The position numbers and the translations under genes were made by a program. Of a DNA stretch of 64,000 nucleotides, positions 39,283 through 48,474 are shown piece after piece. The notes under the pieces were generated by a model. It was not told where the DNA came from and made no database searches. It worked only from the letters and a program-made list of their open reading frames with translations. The stretch is from Prauserella salsuginis (GTDB lineage Bacteria; Actinomycetota; Actinomycetes; Mycobacteriales; Pseudonocardiaceae): assembly GCF_024648885.1 (NCBI RefSeq), contig NZ_JANBBF010000011.1, positions 310,001 to 374,000 on the forward strand, written 5' to 3'. Positions within the stretch are counted from its first letter, which is position 1; the number at the start of each line of letters is the position of its first letter.

Positions 39283-40281
39283 GTGGAGGGCAGGGACAGC
39301 GGCAGAGACCCGGGCGGCCGAGCGGGTGACGGTGCCGGTGGCACGGTCGCCGACGTCGGCGAGTTCGGGCTGATCCGCGACGTCACCGGCAGGCAGCAGC
39401 TGCCGGCGGGCACCGTCATCGGGCCCGGCGACGACGCGGCCGTGGTGGCTGCACCGGACGGGCGTGTGGTGATCAGCACGGACGTTCTCGTGCAGGGGGT
39501 GCACTTCCGCCTCGACTGGTCCAGTCCCGAGCAGGTCGGTCACAAGGCGGCTGCGGTGAACCTGGCCGACATCGCCGCGATGGGGGCGACGCCGACGTCA
39601 CTGGTGGTCGGCTTCGGTTGTCCCGCCGACACCGACGCCGCCGTCGCGACCGGCATCTCCGACGGCTTGACCGCGGAGGCCGCGCGGGTGGGCGCGGGCA
39701 TCGTGGGCGGCGACGTCGTGCGCGCCGACCAGCTGGTGGTCAGTGTCACCGCGCTCGGTGACCTCGGCGGGCGCGCTCCGGTGACGCGTTCGGGGGCGCG
39801 GCCGGGACACATCGTCGCGGTGTGCGGCAGGCTGGGATGGGCGGCCGCCGGTCTCGCCGTACTGGGCCGCGGATTCCGGTCGCCGGTCGGAGTGGTCAAC
39901 GCACAGCGTGCGCCGGAACCGCCCTACACCGCGGGTCCCGCGGCCGCCGACGCGGGCGCCACGGCGATGATCGACGTCTCCGACGGGCTCCTCGCCGATC
40001 TCGGGCATCTCGCCGAGGAATCCGACGTCGGCATCGACATCGCCTCCGAGTCGCTCGAGGTGGACCGCAAGCTCGTCGATGTGGCGAACGCGCTCGGGGC
40101 GGATCCGATGCGGTGGGTGCTCACCGGTGGGGAGGATCACGCACTCGTGGCGACGTTCCCGTCGTTCGTCGACCTTCCCCAGGGCTGGCGGCAGATCGGC
40201 ACGGTGCTGATGCCCGACACCGGCGTCACCGTCGACGGCAAGCCCTACGACGGCGATATCGGCTGGGAACACTGGCGCTGA
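39283..40281 (+). CDS. thiL: Thiamine-monophosphate kinase ThiL
   Basis: The 332-residue enzyme phosphorylates thiamine phosphate to ThDP. It shows FGLIRDVTG, IGPGDDAAVV (metal and ATP), STDVLVQGVHFRLDW, NLADIAAMGA, and MIDVSDGLLADLGHL. GGAGG lies 6 nt before the GTG at 39283, favouring it over an in-frame start at 39262. ThDP is the cofactor of IlvB in the same window. Confidence 0.95.
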   Translation: MEGRDSGRDPGGRAGDGAGGTVADVGEFGLIRDVTGRQQLPAGTVIGPGDDAAVVAAPDGRVVISTDVLVQGVHFRLDWSSPEQVGHKAAAVNLADIAAMGATPTSLVVGFGCPADTDAAVATGISDGLTAEAARVGAGIVGGDVVRADQLVVSVTALGDLGGRAPVTRSGARPGHIVAVCGRLGWAAAGLAVLGRGFRSPVGVVNAQRAPEPPYTAGPAAADAGATAMIDVSDGLLADLGHLAEESDVGIDIASESLEVDRKLVDVANALGADPMRWVLTGGEDHALVATFPSFVDLPQGWRQIGTVLMPDTGVTVDGKPYDGDIGWEHWR

Positions 40282-40291
40282 ATCGGGTTAC

Positions 40292-40774
40292 ATGGACGGC
40301 GTGGACATTCATGTGCTCGCCTTCGACCACCCCGACTCGACCAAACTGATCGACCTCGTGCAGCAGGAGTACGTCAGCCGCTACGGCGACCCCGACGTCA
40401 CACCCGTCGACCCGGCGGAGTTCGCGCCGCCGCAGGGGATCTTCCTCGTCGGCTACCGCGACGAGGTGCCGGTCGCCTGCGGCGGCTGGCGCGCCCACGC
40501 CACCGACGACGGTTCGCTGCGCGCGGGCGACGCCGAGATCAAGCGCATGTTCGTCGTCGACGGTGAGCGAGGCCGTGGTCACGCCCGCGTGATGCTCGCC
40601 GCGCTCGAGCGCACCGCCGCCGAGCACGGCTGCGGCCGCATCGTCCTCGAAACCGGGCACAAACAGCCCGAGGCCATCGCGTTGTACCGTTCGTCGGGCT
40701 ATCACGAGATCGAGAAGTTCGGCGTGTACGCCCAGGACGAGCTCAGCGTCTGCATGGCCAAGGAACTGGAGTAA
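40292..40774 (+). CDS. GNAT family N-acetyltransferase
   Basis: The 160-residue product has the GNAT fold with the acetyl-CoA loop FVVDGERGRGHARVML (R/Q-x-x-G-x-G/A) near residue 93 and a C-terminal LYRSSGYHEIEKFG. The substrate is unknown. It starts 10 nt after thiL and ends 5 nt before the carbonic-anhydrase-like gene, so the three are probably one transcript. The ATG at 40292 lacks a Shine-Dalgarno; a GTG three codons later is an alternative. Confidence 0.88.
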   Translation: MDGVDIHVLAFDHPDSTKLIDLVQQEYVSRYGDPDVTPVDPAEFAPPQGIFLVGYRDEVPVACGGWRAHATDDGSLRAGDAEIKRMFVVDGERGRGHARVMLAALERTAAEHGCGRIVLETGHKQPEAIALYRSSGYHEIEKFGVYAQDELSVCMAKELE

Positions 40775-40779
40775 CGCGG

Positions 40780-41301
40780 ATGGCGATCTACGCGCTCGGC
40801 GACCTCGAACCGGACATCCATCCCGACGCGTGGGTGCATCCGGACGCGACCCTGATCGGCGACGTGCGCATCGGTGCCGAGGCGTCGATCTGGCCGCAGA
40901 CCGTGCTGCGCGCCGACAACGACCGCATCGAGGTCGGCGTGCGCTCCAACATCCAGGACGGGTGCATCGTCCACGTCGCCAAGGGGCAGCCGACGATCCT
41001 CGGGCCGGGGTCGGCGATCGGGCACAACGTCCACGTCGAAGGCGCGACGATCGGCACGGGTTGTCTGCTCGCGTCCGGCTCCGTGGTCCTCAACGGCACG
41101 GTCGTCGAGGACGGTGGCGTGGTCGGCGCGGGCGCAGTGGTGTCGTACCGCGGGCATGTGCCGTCCGGGCACATCGCGCTCGGTGTGCCCGCCAAGACGC
41201 GGGAGAACACGTCACTGGGCGCCGACGCGATCGCGCGCATCGTCGACGGTTACGTCGAGCGCGCGAAGCGGTATCGGGCGGAGCTACGCAGGCTCGACTG
41301 A
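40780..41301 (+). CDS. Gamma-carbonic-anhydrase-like hexapeptide protein
   Basis: The 173-residue left-handed beta-helix protein has repeated hexapeptides (ATIGTGCLLASGSVVLNGTVVEDGGVVGAGAVV). Zinc-ligand-like histidines occur in CIVHVA and GHNVHVEG, matching the Cam/CaiE/PaaY-like group. Whether it hydrates CO2 is not certain. GGAGTAACGCGG precedes the ATG. It follows the GNAT gene after 5 nt. Confidence 0.88.
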   Translation: MAIYALGDLEPDIHPDAWVHPDATLIGDVRIGAEASIWPQTVLRADNDRIEVGVRSNIQDGCIVHVAKGQPTILGPGSAIGHNVHVEGATIGTGCLLASGSVVLNGTVVEDGGVVGAGAVVSYRGHVPSGHIALGVPAKTRENTSLGADAIARIVDGYVERAKRYRAELRRLD

Positions 41302-41340
41302 CTGTCAGGGCGGACTCACCGGCGCGCTAGAGTCCGGGCC

Positions 41341-42033
41341 GTGACTTCCACGGGTACTTCCGGACATGGGCTGGCCGATGTCGTCGAAACGGGCTGGGCC
41401 GAGGCCCTCGAACCGGTGGCGGACACGATCGCCGCGATGGGGGAGTTCCTGCGCGCCGAGATCGCCGCGGGACGGACCTACCTGCCCGCGGGCGAACACA
41501 TCCTGCGGGCGTTCCAACAGCCGCTGGCCGACGTGCGCGTGCTGATCGTCGGCCAGGACCCGTATCCGACGCCGGGGCACCCGATCGGCCTGTGCTTCGC
41601 CGTGGCCCCGGACGTGCGGCCGCTGCCGAAGAGTCTCGTCAACATCTACAAGGAGTACTGCGAGGATCTCGGGCATCCGATGCCGTCCAACGGCGACCTG
41701 ACGCCGTGGACCCGGCAGGGCGTGCTGCTGCTGAACAGGTCGCTCACGGTGCAGCCCGGCAAGCCGAACTCGCACCAGGGCAAAGGCTGGGAGCAGGTGA
41801 CCGAGCAGGCCATCCGCGCGCTCGCCGCCCGCGACCAGCCGCTCGTGGCGATCTTGTGGGGCAGCAACGCGCGCAAGCTCAAGCCGATCATCGGGGCCGA
41901 GCGGTGCGTCGAGTCCGTACATCCCAGCCCGCTGTCGGCCCACAACGGCTTCTTCGGCTCGCGCCCGTTCAGCCGCGCCAACGAACTGCTCCAGGCTCAG
42001 GGTGGCGAGCCGGTCGACTGGCGCCTCCCGTAA
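41341..42033 (+). CDS. ung: Uracil-DNA glycosylase Ung (family 1)
   Basis: The 230-residue enzyme removes uracil from DNA. It shows the catalytic water-activating motif [26 protein letters not shown], and the minor-groove loop [21 protein letters not shown]. The length is typical. The GTG at 41341 follows a TAGAGT -10 box (41328-41333) by exactly seven bases, a model leaderless start. The mycobacterial block also has ung beside thiL. Confidence 0.97.
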   Translation: MTSTGTSGHGLADVVETGWAEALEPVADTIAAMGEFLRAEIAAGRTYLPAGEHILRAFQQPLADVRVLIVGQDPYPTPGHPIGLCFAVAPDVRPLPKSLVNIYKEYCEDLGHPMPSNGDLTPWTRQGVLLLNRSLTVQPGKPNSHQGKGWEQVTEQAIRALAARDQPLVAILWGSNARKLKPIIGAERCVESVHPSPLSAHNGFFGSRPFSRANELLQAQGGEPVDWRLP

Positions 42034-42113
42034 CGATTCCCGCCGCGTGTCCTGCGCCCGCCCGTCGCCCCACCACCGCCCCAACGCCGCGCTGTCGCGC
42101 GACTGCGTCCCCG

Positions 42114-42197
42114 CGCGTGTTCTGCACTCAGCACCGCGTGTCCTGCGTTCGGCACCGCGTGTTCTGCGTTCGGCACCGTGTGTTCTGCGTTCGCGGC
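42114..42197. repeat. 21-bp tandem repeats (reverse orientation), left array
   Basis: Four adjacent 21-bp units contain CGCGTGTTCTGC or a one-base variant. An isolated core lies at 42044-42055. This is the reverse complement of the array at 43701-43784. The whole 42034-42351 stretch holds no gene. Confidence 0.85.
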
Positions 42198-42351
42198 TGT
42201 CGTGTTGTGTGTTGTGGGGCCCGAGTTGTGAGTCGAGGGGCGTGTGTTGCGCCCGCGCGTGTCCCTACCGCCGCCCCGCGGGTGAGCCGCTGAGCCCGTC
42301 GGGGCCGTGGGTGCATCGGTGGGCCCGGGTGCGCGTCCTCGGGCCCCGGGA

Positions 42352-42858
42352 TCAGTCGGTGCCTGCGGCGCGACGCCGGTGGGCGGCGACCTTGTGCCGG
42401 TTGAGACAGGTCGTCGAGCAGAACCGGCGGCGGCCCGCGGGAGAGGCGTCGGCGTAGACGTCGACGCAGTTCGCGCCCCGGCAGGTGCCGAGCCGGTCCG
42501 GCCCATGCCGCAGAAGCCACGCCAACACGGTGGTGGCGAGCGCGGCGGACAGCGTGTCGGTGGGGTGGTCCACGGTCCAGCGCAGCCCGTCGACCGCGGC
42601 CACGGGCGTCGGCCGCAGGTCGCGCAACCGGTCGTTGAGGCGTTCGCGGGCGGAGGTGCCGGCGGCGAACACCGGGTGGATCGCGTTGGCCGCGGCCACG
42701 AGGCCGTCGACGTCGGGCAGAGGTCCGGTCCAGGTCAGCAGCTCCGCGGCGTCGGGGTAGGCGGTGTGCTGCTCGCCCGCGGCGTCGCGGGCCGCGTCGG
42801 CGTACTCGTTCACGAACTCGACCACGTCGTGCATGTCGAGCACAGGCACATCCGGCAT
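42352..42858 (-). CDS. CGNR zinc-finger (ABATE-type) putative regulator
   Basis: The 168-residue product has an ABATE/DUF1470-like N-terminal domain (VVEFVNEYADAARDAAG, ARERLNDRLRDLRP) and a C-terminal CGNR-type zinc finger: CRGANCVDVYAD, then FCSTTCLNRHKVAAHRR, with four Cys. The family is thought to be transcriptional regulators. It is divergent from a LysE exporter across a 63-bp spacer that contains a perfect long palindrome (42883-42921). A regulator-exporter pair is inferred. The ATG at 42858 starts MPDVPVLDMHDV. Confidence 0.87.
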   Translation of the reverse strand: MPDVPVLDMHDVVEFVNEYADAARDAAGEQHTAYPDAAELLTWTGPLPDVDGLVAAANAIHPVFAAGTSARERLNDRLRDLRPTPVAAVDGLRWTVDHPTDTLSAALATTVLAWLLRHGPDRLGTCRGANCVDVYADASPAGRRRFCSTTCLNRHKVAAHRRRAAGTD

Positions 42859-42882
42859 CCTGCAACACTAACTCGTTGCGGC

Positions 42883-42921
42883 GCTTTATATGGTTACACG
42901 ATCTGTGTAACCATATAAAGC
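42883..42921. promoter_or_regulatory. Perfect palindrome with 17-bp arms, operator
   Basis: GCTTTATATGGTTACAC (42883-42899) and its exact reverse complement (42905-42921) flank GATCT. The right arm ends directly at the lysE ATG (42922). It is strikingly A/T-rich in this GC-rich DNA. It probably binds the CGNR protein or another dimer and controls both genes; in RNA it would form a hairpin immediately before the start codon. Confidence 0.85.
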
Positions 42922-43554
42922 ATGTTTTCGGGTTACATCGACGTCGGTGTGCTGCCCGCGTTCCTGGGTGCGGTCGTGGTGCTGATGGTCGTGCCCGGGC
43001 CCGACATGGCGTTCATGGTCGCCACCGGTCTGCGCGACGGGCGGCGTGCGGCAGCGCGGGCGGCGTTCGGCATCACCGCGGGCGTGAGTGTGTACGTCGT
43101 GCTGACGGCGCTCGGTCTCGGCGCGCTCCTGGCTGCGATGCCGCAGGTCGGCGACGTGATCCAGCTGTGTGGAGCTGTGTATCTCGGTTATCTGGCGTGG
43201 ACGACGTGGCGTTCGGCGGGCGGCCCGGTCGCGGTCGACGAGCCGCCGCAACCGCGGGCGTTCCGGCGCGGATTCCTGGTGAACCTGTCGAACCCCAAGA
43301 TCCTGCTGTTCTTCACCGCGTTCCTGCCACAGTTCCTGGGCGAGGCCGGGGGCGACCCGACGCTGCAGCTGCTCCTGCTCGGCGTGCTCCTGCAGGTGAT
43401 CGGCCTGGCTGTCGACCTCGTCACGGGGCAGCTCGCTGGCGCGGTCCGGGATCGGGTCCTGGGCAGTCCGCGCGTGCGTACTGCGTTCGAGCGGCTCGCC
43501 GCAACCGTCTACGGATCGTTGGCCGCCGCGCTGGTCGTCGACTCGCTCCGCTGA
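42922..43554 (+). CDS. LysE/RhtB family amino-acid exporter
   Basis: This 210-residue polytopic membrane protein has about six hydrophobic segments (VLPAFLGAVVVLMVVPGPDMAF first). The family motif PGPDMAFMVATGLRDGRRAAARAAFGITAGV near residue 24 and FLVNLSNPKILLFFTAFLPQF near residue 115 are present. Members export lysine, threonine, homoserine or other small amino compounds; the substrate is unknown here. No Shine-Dalgarno exists because the operator palindrome abuts the ATG, so the mRNA is probably leaderless or structurally controlled. Confidence 0.92.
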   Translation: MFSGYIDVGVLPAFLGAVVVLMVVPGPDMAFMVATGLRDGRRAAARAAFGITAGVSVYVVLTALGLGALLAAMPQVGDVIQLCGAVYLGYLAWTTWRSAGGPVAVDEPPQPRAFRRGFLVNLSNPKILLFFTAFLPQFLGEAGGDPTLQLLLLGVLLQVIGLAVDLVTGQLAGAVRDRVLGSPRVRTAFERLAATVYGSLAAALVVDSLR

Positions 43555-43700
43555 CGGGCCGCGGTGCCACGAGCGCCGGCGACCCACGAGTGCCGGCGAC
43601 GAGGTGTCGACTGTCGCGGCACGAGTGGAGGGTGCGCGAAGAGGCAGCCGTGCGGCGGCGCGTCGGTGGGGGTGGGTGACGCGCCGGCGCAGGGCTCGCG

Positions 43701-43784
43701 GTGCCGAGTGCAGGGCTCGCGGTGTTGAGCGCAGAACACGCGGTGCTGAGTGCAGGACACGCGGTGTTGAGTGCAGAACACGCG
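43701..43784. repeat. 21-bp tandem repeats (forward orientation), right array
   Basis: Four units of 21 bp share the core GCAGAACACGCG or close variants; a degenerate fifth precedes them (43680-43700). It is the same unit as the array at 42114-42197, in the opposite direction. Non-coding; it lies between lysE and the rpmB terminator. Confidence 0.85.
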
Positions 43785-43806
43785 CGAAGTGGGTTGCGCA
43801 CAGCAC

Positions 43807-43840
43807 GAAGCCCCGAGGATCGATCGATCCCCGGGGCTTC
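43807..43840 (-). terminator. Hairpin terminator after rpmB
   Basis: GAAGCCCCGAGGATCG (43807-43822) pairs with 43825-43840 with one mismatch and almost no loop. It lies 22 nt past the rpmB stop on the minus strand. No U-tract. Confidence 0.7.
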
Positions 43841-43862
43841 GAGAGCTTCGGATTCTGAGGCG

Positions 43863-44054
43863 TCAGCCCCGAACGACCTTGCCGGCCTTCAGGCAGGAAG
43901 TGCACACGTTCATACGCTTCTTCTGGGAAAGCCCGAGCTTTGCGTGCACGGTCTGGATGTTCGGGTTCCACCGGCGGTTGGTCTTCCGGTGAGAGTGCGA
44001 GACCGACTTGCCGAAGCCCGGCCCCTTGCCACAGACGTCGCACACGGCAGCCAC
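43863..44054 (-). CDS. rpmB: Ribosomal protein bL28 (zinc-binding form)
   Basis: The 63-residue ribosomal protein starts [22 protein letters not shown] and contains [14 protein letters not shown]. Four cysteines (CDVC and CTSC) form the zinc ribbon of the C+ type; actinomycetes often carry a second, zinc-free paralogue under Zur control elsewhere. GAGGAG lies 8 nt before the GTG at 44054. The longer frame to 44390 is not family-like. Divergent from the DAK2 gene, an arrangement common in bacteria. Confidence 0.97.
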   Translation of the reverse strand: MAAVCDVCGKGPGFGKSVSHSHRKTNRRWNPNIQTVHAKLGLSQKKRMNVCTSCLKAGKVVRG

Positions 44055-44201
44055 GTCGAACACTCCTCGAGAAAGTAGGTAAACACAATCCGCCCGGGAA
44101 TGCCGGGCATCTCGAACAGGGTAGCCGGTGCGGTCTCCGCCGCTCCATCCGGGTCGATACGCTCGCGTCGAACCCACCTTTTCCCTGCAGGAGGACAAGC
44201 G

Positions 44202-45959
44202 GTGCACTCCCTGGACGCGGCAGCCGTGCGCGCGTGGGCGGGCGCCTGCGTACGGAGCCTCGAGGAGCTGCGCGCCGACATCAACGGCATCAACGTCTAC
44301 CCGGTCGCCGATTCCGACACCGGTTCCAACCTGCTGCACACCGTCACGGCCGCCCGCGCCGCGCTGGAAGGACGCCCCGAGGTCGCGCATGCGGGCGAGG
44401 CGCTGCGCGCACTGGCCGAAGGGGCCGTCGCGTCGGCGCGCGGCAACTCCGGGGTGATCCTGTCACAGGTCCTGCGCGGGTTCGCCGAGTCAGCGGGCGA
44501 CGCCGCGGTCCTGGACGGCCGGGGCCTCGCCGCCGCCCTGCAGCACGCCGATGCGCGCGCCACCGGCGCGGTCGCCCGGCCCGTGGCGGGGACGATGCTC
44601 AGCGTGCTGCACGCCGTCGGTATCGCGGTGGCCGGACCCGACGACGGCAACCCCGACGACGGCGGCAATCCCGACGACGGCGGCAACCTCACCGCCGGCG
44701 GCGCCGCAGGAGACGCCGCCCGCCCGCACGCCGCCTACGGCTACGGCACCCACCCGCACGACGCCCACTCTCACGCCGTCCAAACCCACGCCCACGCCGT
44801 CGCGGCGGATGGCGCCGGCACGCTCGAGGACGTGGCCCGCACCGCCGCGTGGACCGCGGCCGAGGCGCTGGCGGAAACCCCGCGCCAGCTCGCCGCCCTG
44901 GCGGCCGCGGGCGTGGTCGACGCGGGAGGCCGCGGGTTGGTGGCCGTGCTGGACGCGCTCGCCGCGGTCGTCGCGGGCGAGACGGCCGTCGCGCCGGATC
45001 GTCCGGTGGCCGCCACGGCGGCGCTGCCCGCGCCGCAGGCGTGGGAGGTGATGTACCTGCTCTCCGACCTCGACCCCGCCGCCGAGGACGCCGCGCTCGC
45101 CGCCCTGCGCCGGGATCTGGCCGAACTGGGCGACAGCGTCACGGTCGCAGGCGACGGAGCGGGCAACCACGCCGTGCACGTCCACTGCGACGACATCGGG
45201 GCGGCGCTCGAGGCCGGGCTGCGGCACGGCAGACCGCACCGGGTGCGGGTCGAACCACTCATGACGCCGGCACCGCCGGAGAGCACGGCCGCCGACCGTG
45301 CCGTCGTCGCCGTGCTCCGCGGGGACGGGGTGGCCGAGCTGGTCGGCGCGGAAGGCGTGCCGGTGCTGGCGGTCGCCGCGGGAGCGGAGCCGACGACGGA
45401 GGAGTTGCTCGGCCTCATCGGGGAGACGGCCGCGGAACACGTGACGGTCGTGCCCGGCGGGGTGGACCTCACGGCGGTCGCCGAACGCGCGGCGAGTCAT
45501 CCCGTGCTGGCCGAGCGTGAGGTCGTCGTCGTGCCGTGCGCCTCGCCGACGCAGGCGCTGGCGGCGCTGGCGGTGCACGATCCGGAACGCAGGGCCGGTG
45601 CCGACGTCGTCGCGATGGCCGAGGCCGCCGCTGCCACCCGGCGCGGCGACATCGTGATCGCGGGCGAGGACGCGCTCACGTGGGTCGGCCAGGTGCGTGC
45701 CGGTGACGTGCTCGGGCTCGTCGACGGCGAGGTCGTGCGTATCGGCGAGTCGGGCGACGTGACCGAGGCGGCCGTCGAGGTGCTGGAGCGGATGCTGGCG
45801 GTCGGTGGGGAACTGGTCACGGTCCTGACCGGCGCCGGCTCGCCGCCCGATGTCGAGGACGTGCTGTCGGAGCATCTGCGCGTCGGCCATCCGGAGGTCG
45901 AACTGGTGTGCTACTACGGTGGGCAGTCCGATGCGGTGCTGTTGATGGGCGTCGAATGA
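44202..45959 (+). CDS. DAK2 domain (FakA/YloV-like) protein
   Basis: The 585-residue product has an N-terminal DhaL/DAK2 nucleotide-binding domain ([37 protein letters not shown], residues 1-225) and C-terminal FakA-type domains ([31 protein letters not shown]). FakA phosphorylates fatty acids bound to FakB; no FakB is adjacent. The DAK2 domain is interrupted near residues 145-205 by a low-complexity DDGGNP and His/Ala-rich insert. GGAGG lies 7 nt before the GTG at 44202. rpmB is divergent and recG follows, the conserved rpmB-DAK-recG order. Confidence 0.9.
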   Translation: MHSLDAAAVRAWAGACVRSLEELRADINGINVYPVADSDTGSNLLHTVTAARAALEGRPEVAHAGEALRALAEGAVASARGNSGVILSQVLRGFAESAGDAAVLDGRGLAAALQHADARATGAVARPVAGTMLSVLHAVGIAVAGPDDGNPDDGGNPDDGGNLTAGGAAGDAARPHAAYGYGTHPHDAHSHAVQTHAHAVAADGAGTLEDVARTAAWTAAEALAETPRQLAALAAAGVVDAGGRGLVAVLDALAAVVAGETAVAPDRPVAATAALPAPQAWEVMYLLSDLDPAAEDAALAALRRDLAELGDSVTVAGDGAGNHAVHVHCDDIGAALEAGLRHGRPHRVRVEPLMTPAPPESTAADRAVVAVLRGDGVAELVGAEGVPVLAVAAGAEPTTEELLGLIGETAAEHVTVVPGGVDLTAVAERAASHPVLAEREVVVVPCASPTQALAALAVHDPERRAGADVVAMAEAAAATRRGDIVIAGEDALTWVGQVRAGDVLGLVDGEVVRIGESGDVTEAAVEVLERMLAVGGELVTVLTGAGSPPDVEDVLSEHLRVGHPEVELVCYYGGQSDAVLLMGVE

Positions 45960-46058
45960 ACCGGCGCAGCATGAAGCGGCGCCGTGTGAACCGGGCCAGT
46001 GTGAACCGGGCAGCGGCACGGACGTGCGAGGACAGGGCGACGCGGGCAGGCGAGTGAC

Positions 46059-48215
46059 ATGACGACGATGGCCGACAGGCTTTCCGGTGTGCTGGGTGCC
46101 AAGACGGCGAAGGCGCTCGCCGCGTCGCTGGACCTGCACACGGTCGCCGATCTGCTGCGGCACTACCCGCGCCGGTACGCGCGCCGCGGCGAGCTCACCG
46201 ACATCGTAGGTCTCGAACTCGGCGAGTACGCCACGGTGCTGGCGCGGATCGAATCGACCAAGCGGCGCCCGATGAAGAACCGCAGGGGACAGATCCTCGA
46301 GGTCGTGCTCACCGACGGCAGCCGCCGCATGTCGTGTGCCTTCTTCGGTCAGGAATGGCGGGAGAAGGAGCTGCGACCCGGCAGGAGCGGTCTGTTCGCG
46401 GGCAAGGTGTCGGCGTTCCGCAGCAACCTGCAGCTGTCCAATCCGGAATACGAACTGTTCGACGATGACGACGACAGCTCGTCCACGGTGGACAGCTTCG
46501 TCAAGCAGATCATCCCCGTGTACCCGGCGGCGGCGGGCATCACGTCGTGGGCGGTCTCGCGGGCGGTGCGGCAGGTGCTCGACACGCTCGATCCGGTCGA
46601 CGATCCGCTGCCCGAGGTGTTGTGCGCCGAGCACGGCCTCACCGACCTCGACACGGCGCTGCGCCGGATCCACCGCCCGGAGAGTCAGGAGGAACTCGAT
46701 TCCGCGCGAGAGCGCCTCAAATGGGACGAGGCGCTGTCGATCCAGTTGATCTTCGCCCAGCGCAGACAGTCCGAGGTGAGCGATCCGGCGCCGGCCTGCC
46801 CGAGGATCGACGACGGTATCGCGGCGGCGTTCGACGAGCGGTTGCCGTTCGAACTCACCGAGGGGCAACGCGAGGTCGGGGAGGCGGTCGCGGCCGACCT
46901 GGCGACGGCGCATCCGATGAACCGGTTGCTGCAGGGCGAGGTCGGCAGTGGCAAGACGATCGTGGCGCTGCGGGCGATGTTGCAGGTCATCGACGCGGGC
47001 AGGCAGGCGGCGATGCTGGCGCCGACGGAGGTCCTGGCCGCCCAGCACGCGCGGTCGTTGCGGGAGCTACTCGGCGATCTCGGCAAGGCGGGCGAGCTCG
47101 GTGCGGCCGATCCCGCGACGAAGGTGACGCTGCTGACCGGATCGATGAGCGCGAAGGAACGCAAACACGCGCTGCTCGAGGCGGCCTCGGGCGAGGCGGG
47201 CATCGTCGTCGGCACACACGCGCTGATCCAGGACCACGTGACGTTCGCCGATCTGGCGCTGGCCGTCGTCGACGAACAGCACCGCTTCGGTGTCGAACAA
47301 CGGGACGCGCTGCGCACGCGCGGTGCGGATGGCACCAGTCCGCACGTGCTGGTCATGACGGCGACGCCGATCCCGCGGACCGTGGCGATGACGGTCTACG
47401 GCGATCTGGAGACCTCGGCGCTGCGTCAGCTGCCGTCGGGCCGGTCACCGATCGCCACGACCGTCGTGCCGGTCGCGGAGAAGCCGTCGTGGCTGGACCG
47501 GGCGTGGCAGCGGATCACCGAGGAGGTCGGCAAGGGCAGGCAGGCGTACGTCGTGTGCCCGCGGATCGGTGACGAACCGCCGGGTGACACGGGTGACCGC
47601 CGCCCGCCGATCGCCGTGCTCGATCTCGTGCCGATGCTCGAACAGGGTCCACTGCACGGCCTGCGGATCGGCGTGCTGCACGGCAGGCAGCCGACGGAGG
47701 ACAAGGACGCGGTGATGCGCGCGTTCGCCGCCGGGGAGGTCGACGTCCTCGTCGCCACGACGGTCGTCGAGGTCGGCGTGAACGTGCCCAACGCGACCGT
47801 CATGGCGATCATGGACGCGGAGCGGTTCGGCGTGAGTCAGCTGCACCAGCTACGCGGACGCGTCGGCCGTGGCTCGGAGCCGGGACTGTGCCTGCTCGTG
47901 ACGGAGATGCCGGACGGCACGAGCACGCGGCAGCGGCTGGCCGCGGTGGAGTCGACGACCGACGGGTTCGAGCTGTCGAAGCTGGATCTGGAGCTGCGCA
48001 GGGAGGGCGACATCCTCGGTGCGGCGCAGTCGGGCACGAAGTCGGCGCTCAAACTGCTGTCGCTGCTGGACGACGAGGACGTGATCGCGCGGGCACGCAC
48101 CGTCGCGCAGCAGGTCGTGGGTGCCGATCCGGAACTGGCGGGCAGTCCCGGTCTCGCGCGGATGGTCGCCGAGGTCATCGATTCCGAGCGGGCCGAGTAC
48201 CTGGAGAAGTCCTAG
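46059..48215 (+). CDS. recG: ATP-dependent DNA helicase RecG
   Basis: This 718-residue helicase remodels stalled replication forks and Holliday junctions. An N-terminal OB/wedge domain (about 50-150) is followed by SF2 motifs: LLQGEVGSGKT (Walker A, near 293), VVDEQHRFG (DEQH box), MTATPIPRT, and the C-terminal HQLRGRVGRGSEPGLC. The length is slightly above E. coli RecG. The ATG at 46059 reads MTTMADRLSG. The preceding gap contains GTGTGAACCGGGC-type short repeats. Confidence 0.97.
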   Translation: MTTMADRLSGVLGAKTAKALAASLDLHTVADLLRHYPRRYARRGELTDIVGLELGEYATVLARIESTKRRPMKNRRGQILEVVLTDGSRRMSCAFFGQEWREKELRPGRSGLFAGKVSAFRSNLQLSNPEYELFDDDDDSSSTVDSFVKQIIPVYPAAAGITSWAVSRAVRQVLDTLDPVDDPLPEVLCAEHGLTDLDTALRRIHRPESQEELDSARERLKWDEALSIQLIFAQRRQSEVSDPAPACPRIDDGIAAAFDERLPFELTEGQREVGEAVAADLATAHPMNRLLQGEVGSGKTIVALRAMLQVIDAGRQAAMLAPTEVLAAQHARSLRELLGDLGKAGELGAADPATKVTLLTGSMSAKERKHALLEAASGEAGIVVGTHALIQDHVTFADLALAVVDEQHRFGVEQRDALRTRGADGTSPHVLVMTATPIPRTVAMTVYGDLETSALRQLPSGRSPIATTVVPVAEKPSWLDRAWQRITEEVGKGRQAYVVCPRIGDEPPGDTGDRRPPIAVLDLVPMLEQGPLHGLRIGVLHGRQPTEDKDAVMRAFAAGEVDVLVATTVVEVGVNVPNATVMAIMDAERFGVSQLHQLRGRVGRGSEPGLCLLVTEMPDGTSTRQRLAAVESTTDGFELSKLDLELRREGDILGAAQSGTKSALKLLSLLDDEDVIARARTVAQQVVGADPELAGSPGLARMVAEVIDSERAEYLEKS

Positions 48216-48221
48216 CCTCAC

Positions 48222-48305
48222 CCCGGTGCCCGGTGCCCGGTGCCCGGTGCCCGGTGCCCGGTGCCCGGTGCCCGGTGCCCGGTGCCCGGTGCCCGGTGCC
48301 CGGTG
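48222..48305. repeat. (CCCGGTG)x12 heptanucleotide array
   Basis: Twelve perfect 7-bp units begin 7 nt after the recG stop codon. Perfect purity and the odd period mark it as a non-coding, probably length-variable tract. Confidence 0.9.
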
Positions 48306-48335
48306 CCCTGAAGCGCACCTTTGGGGCACCGGGCA

Positions 48336-48355
48336 CCCCGAAGTGCCCTTCGGGG
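48336..48355 (+). terminator. Hairpin after recG
   Basis: CCCCGAAG (48336-48343) pairs with CTTCGGGG (48348-48355) around TGCC. Two CTTTGGGGCACC words flank it, and a 7-bp inverted repeat CGTGGGA/TCCCACG (48396-48415) lies before pyc. Confidence 0.55.
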
Positions 48356-48474
48356 AACCCTGCGTTTGCCTTTGGGGCACCCTGTGTTCCCGATCCGTGG
48401 GAAGGAGCTCCCACGAGACGGGAGGTAGCGGGTAACGTGCCCCGCGACCGATCCGAGGGACGGAAGGACCGGGA

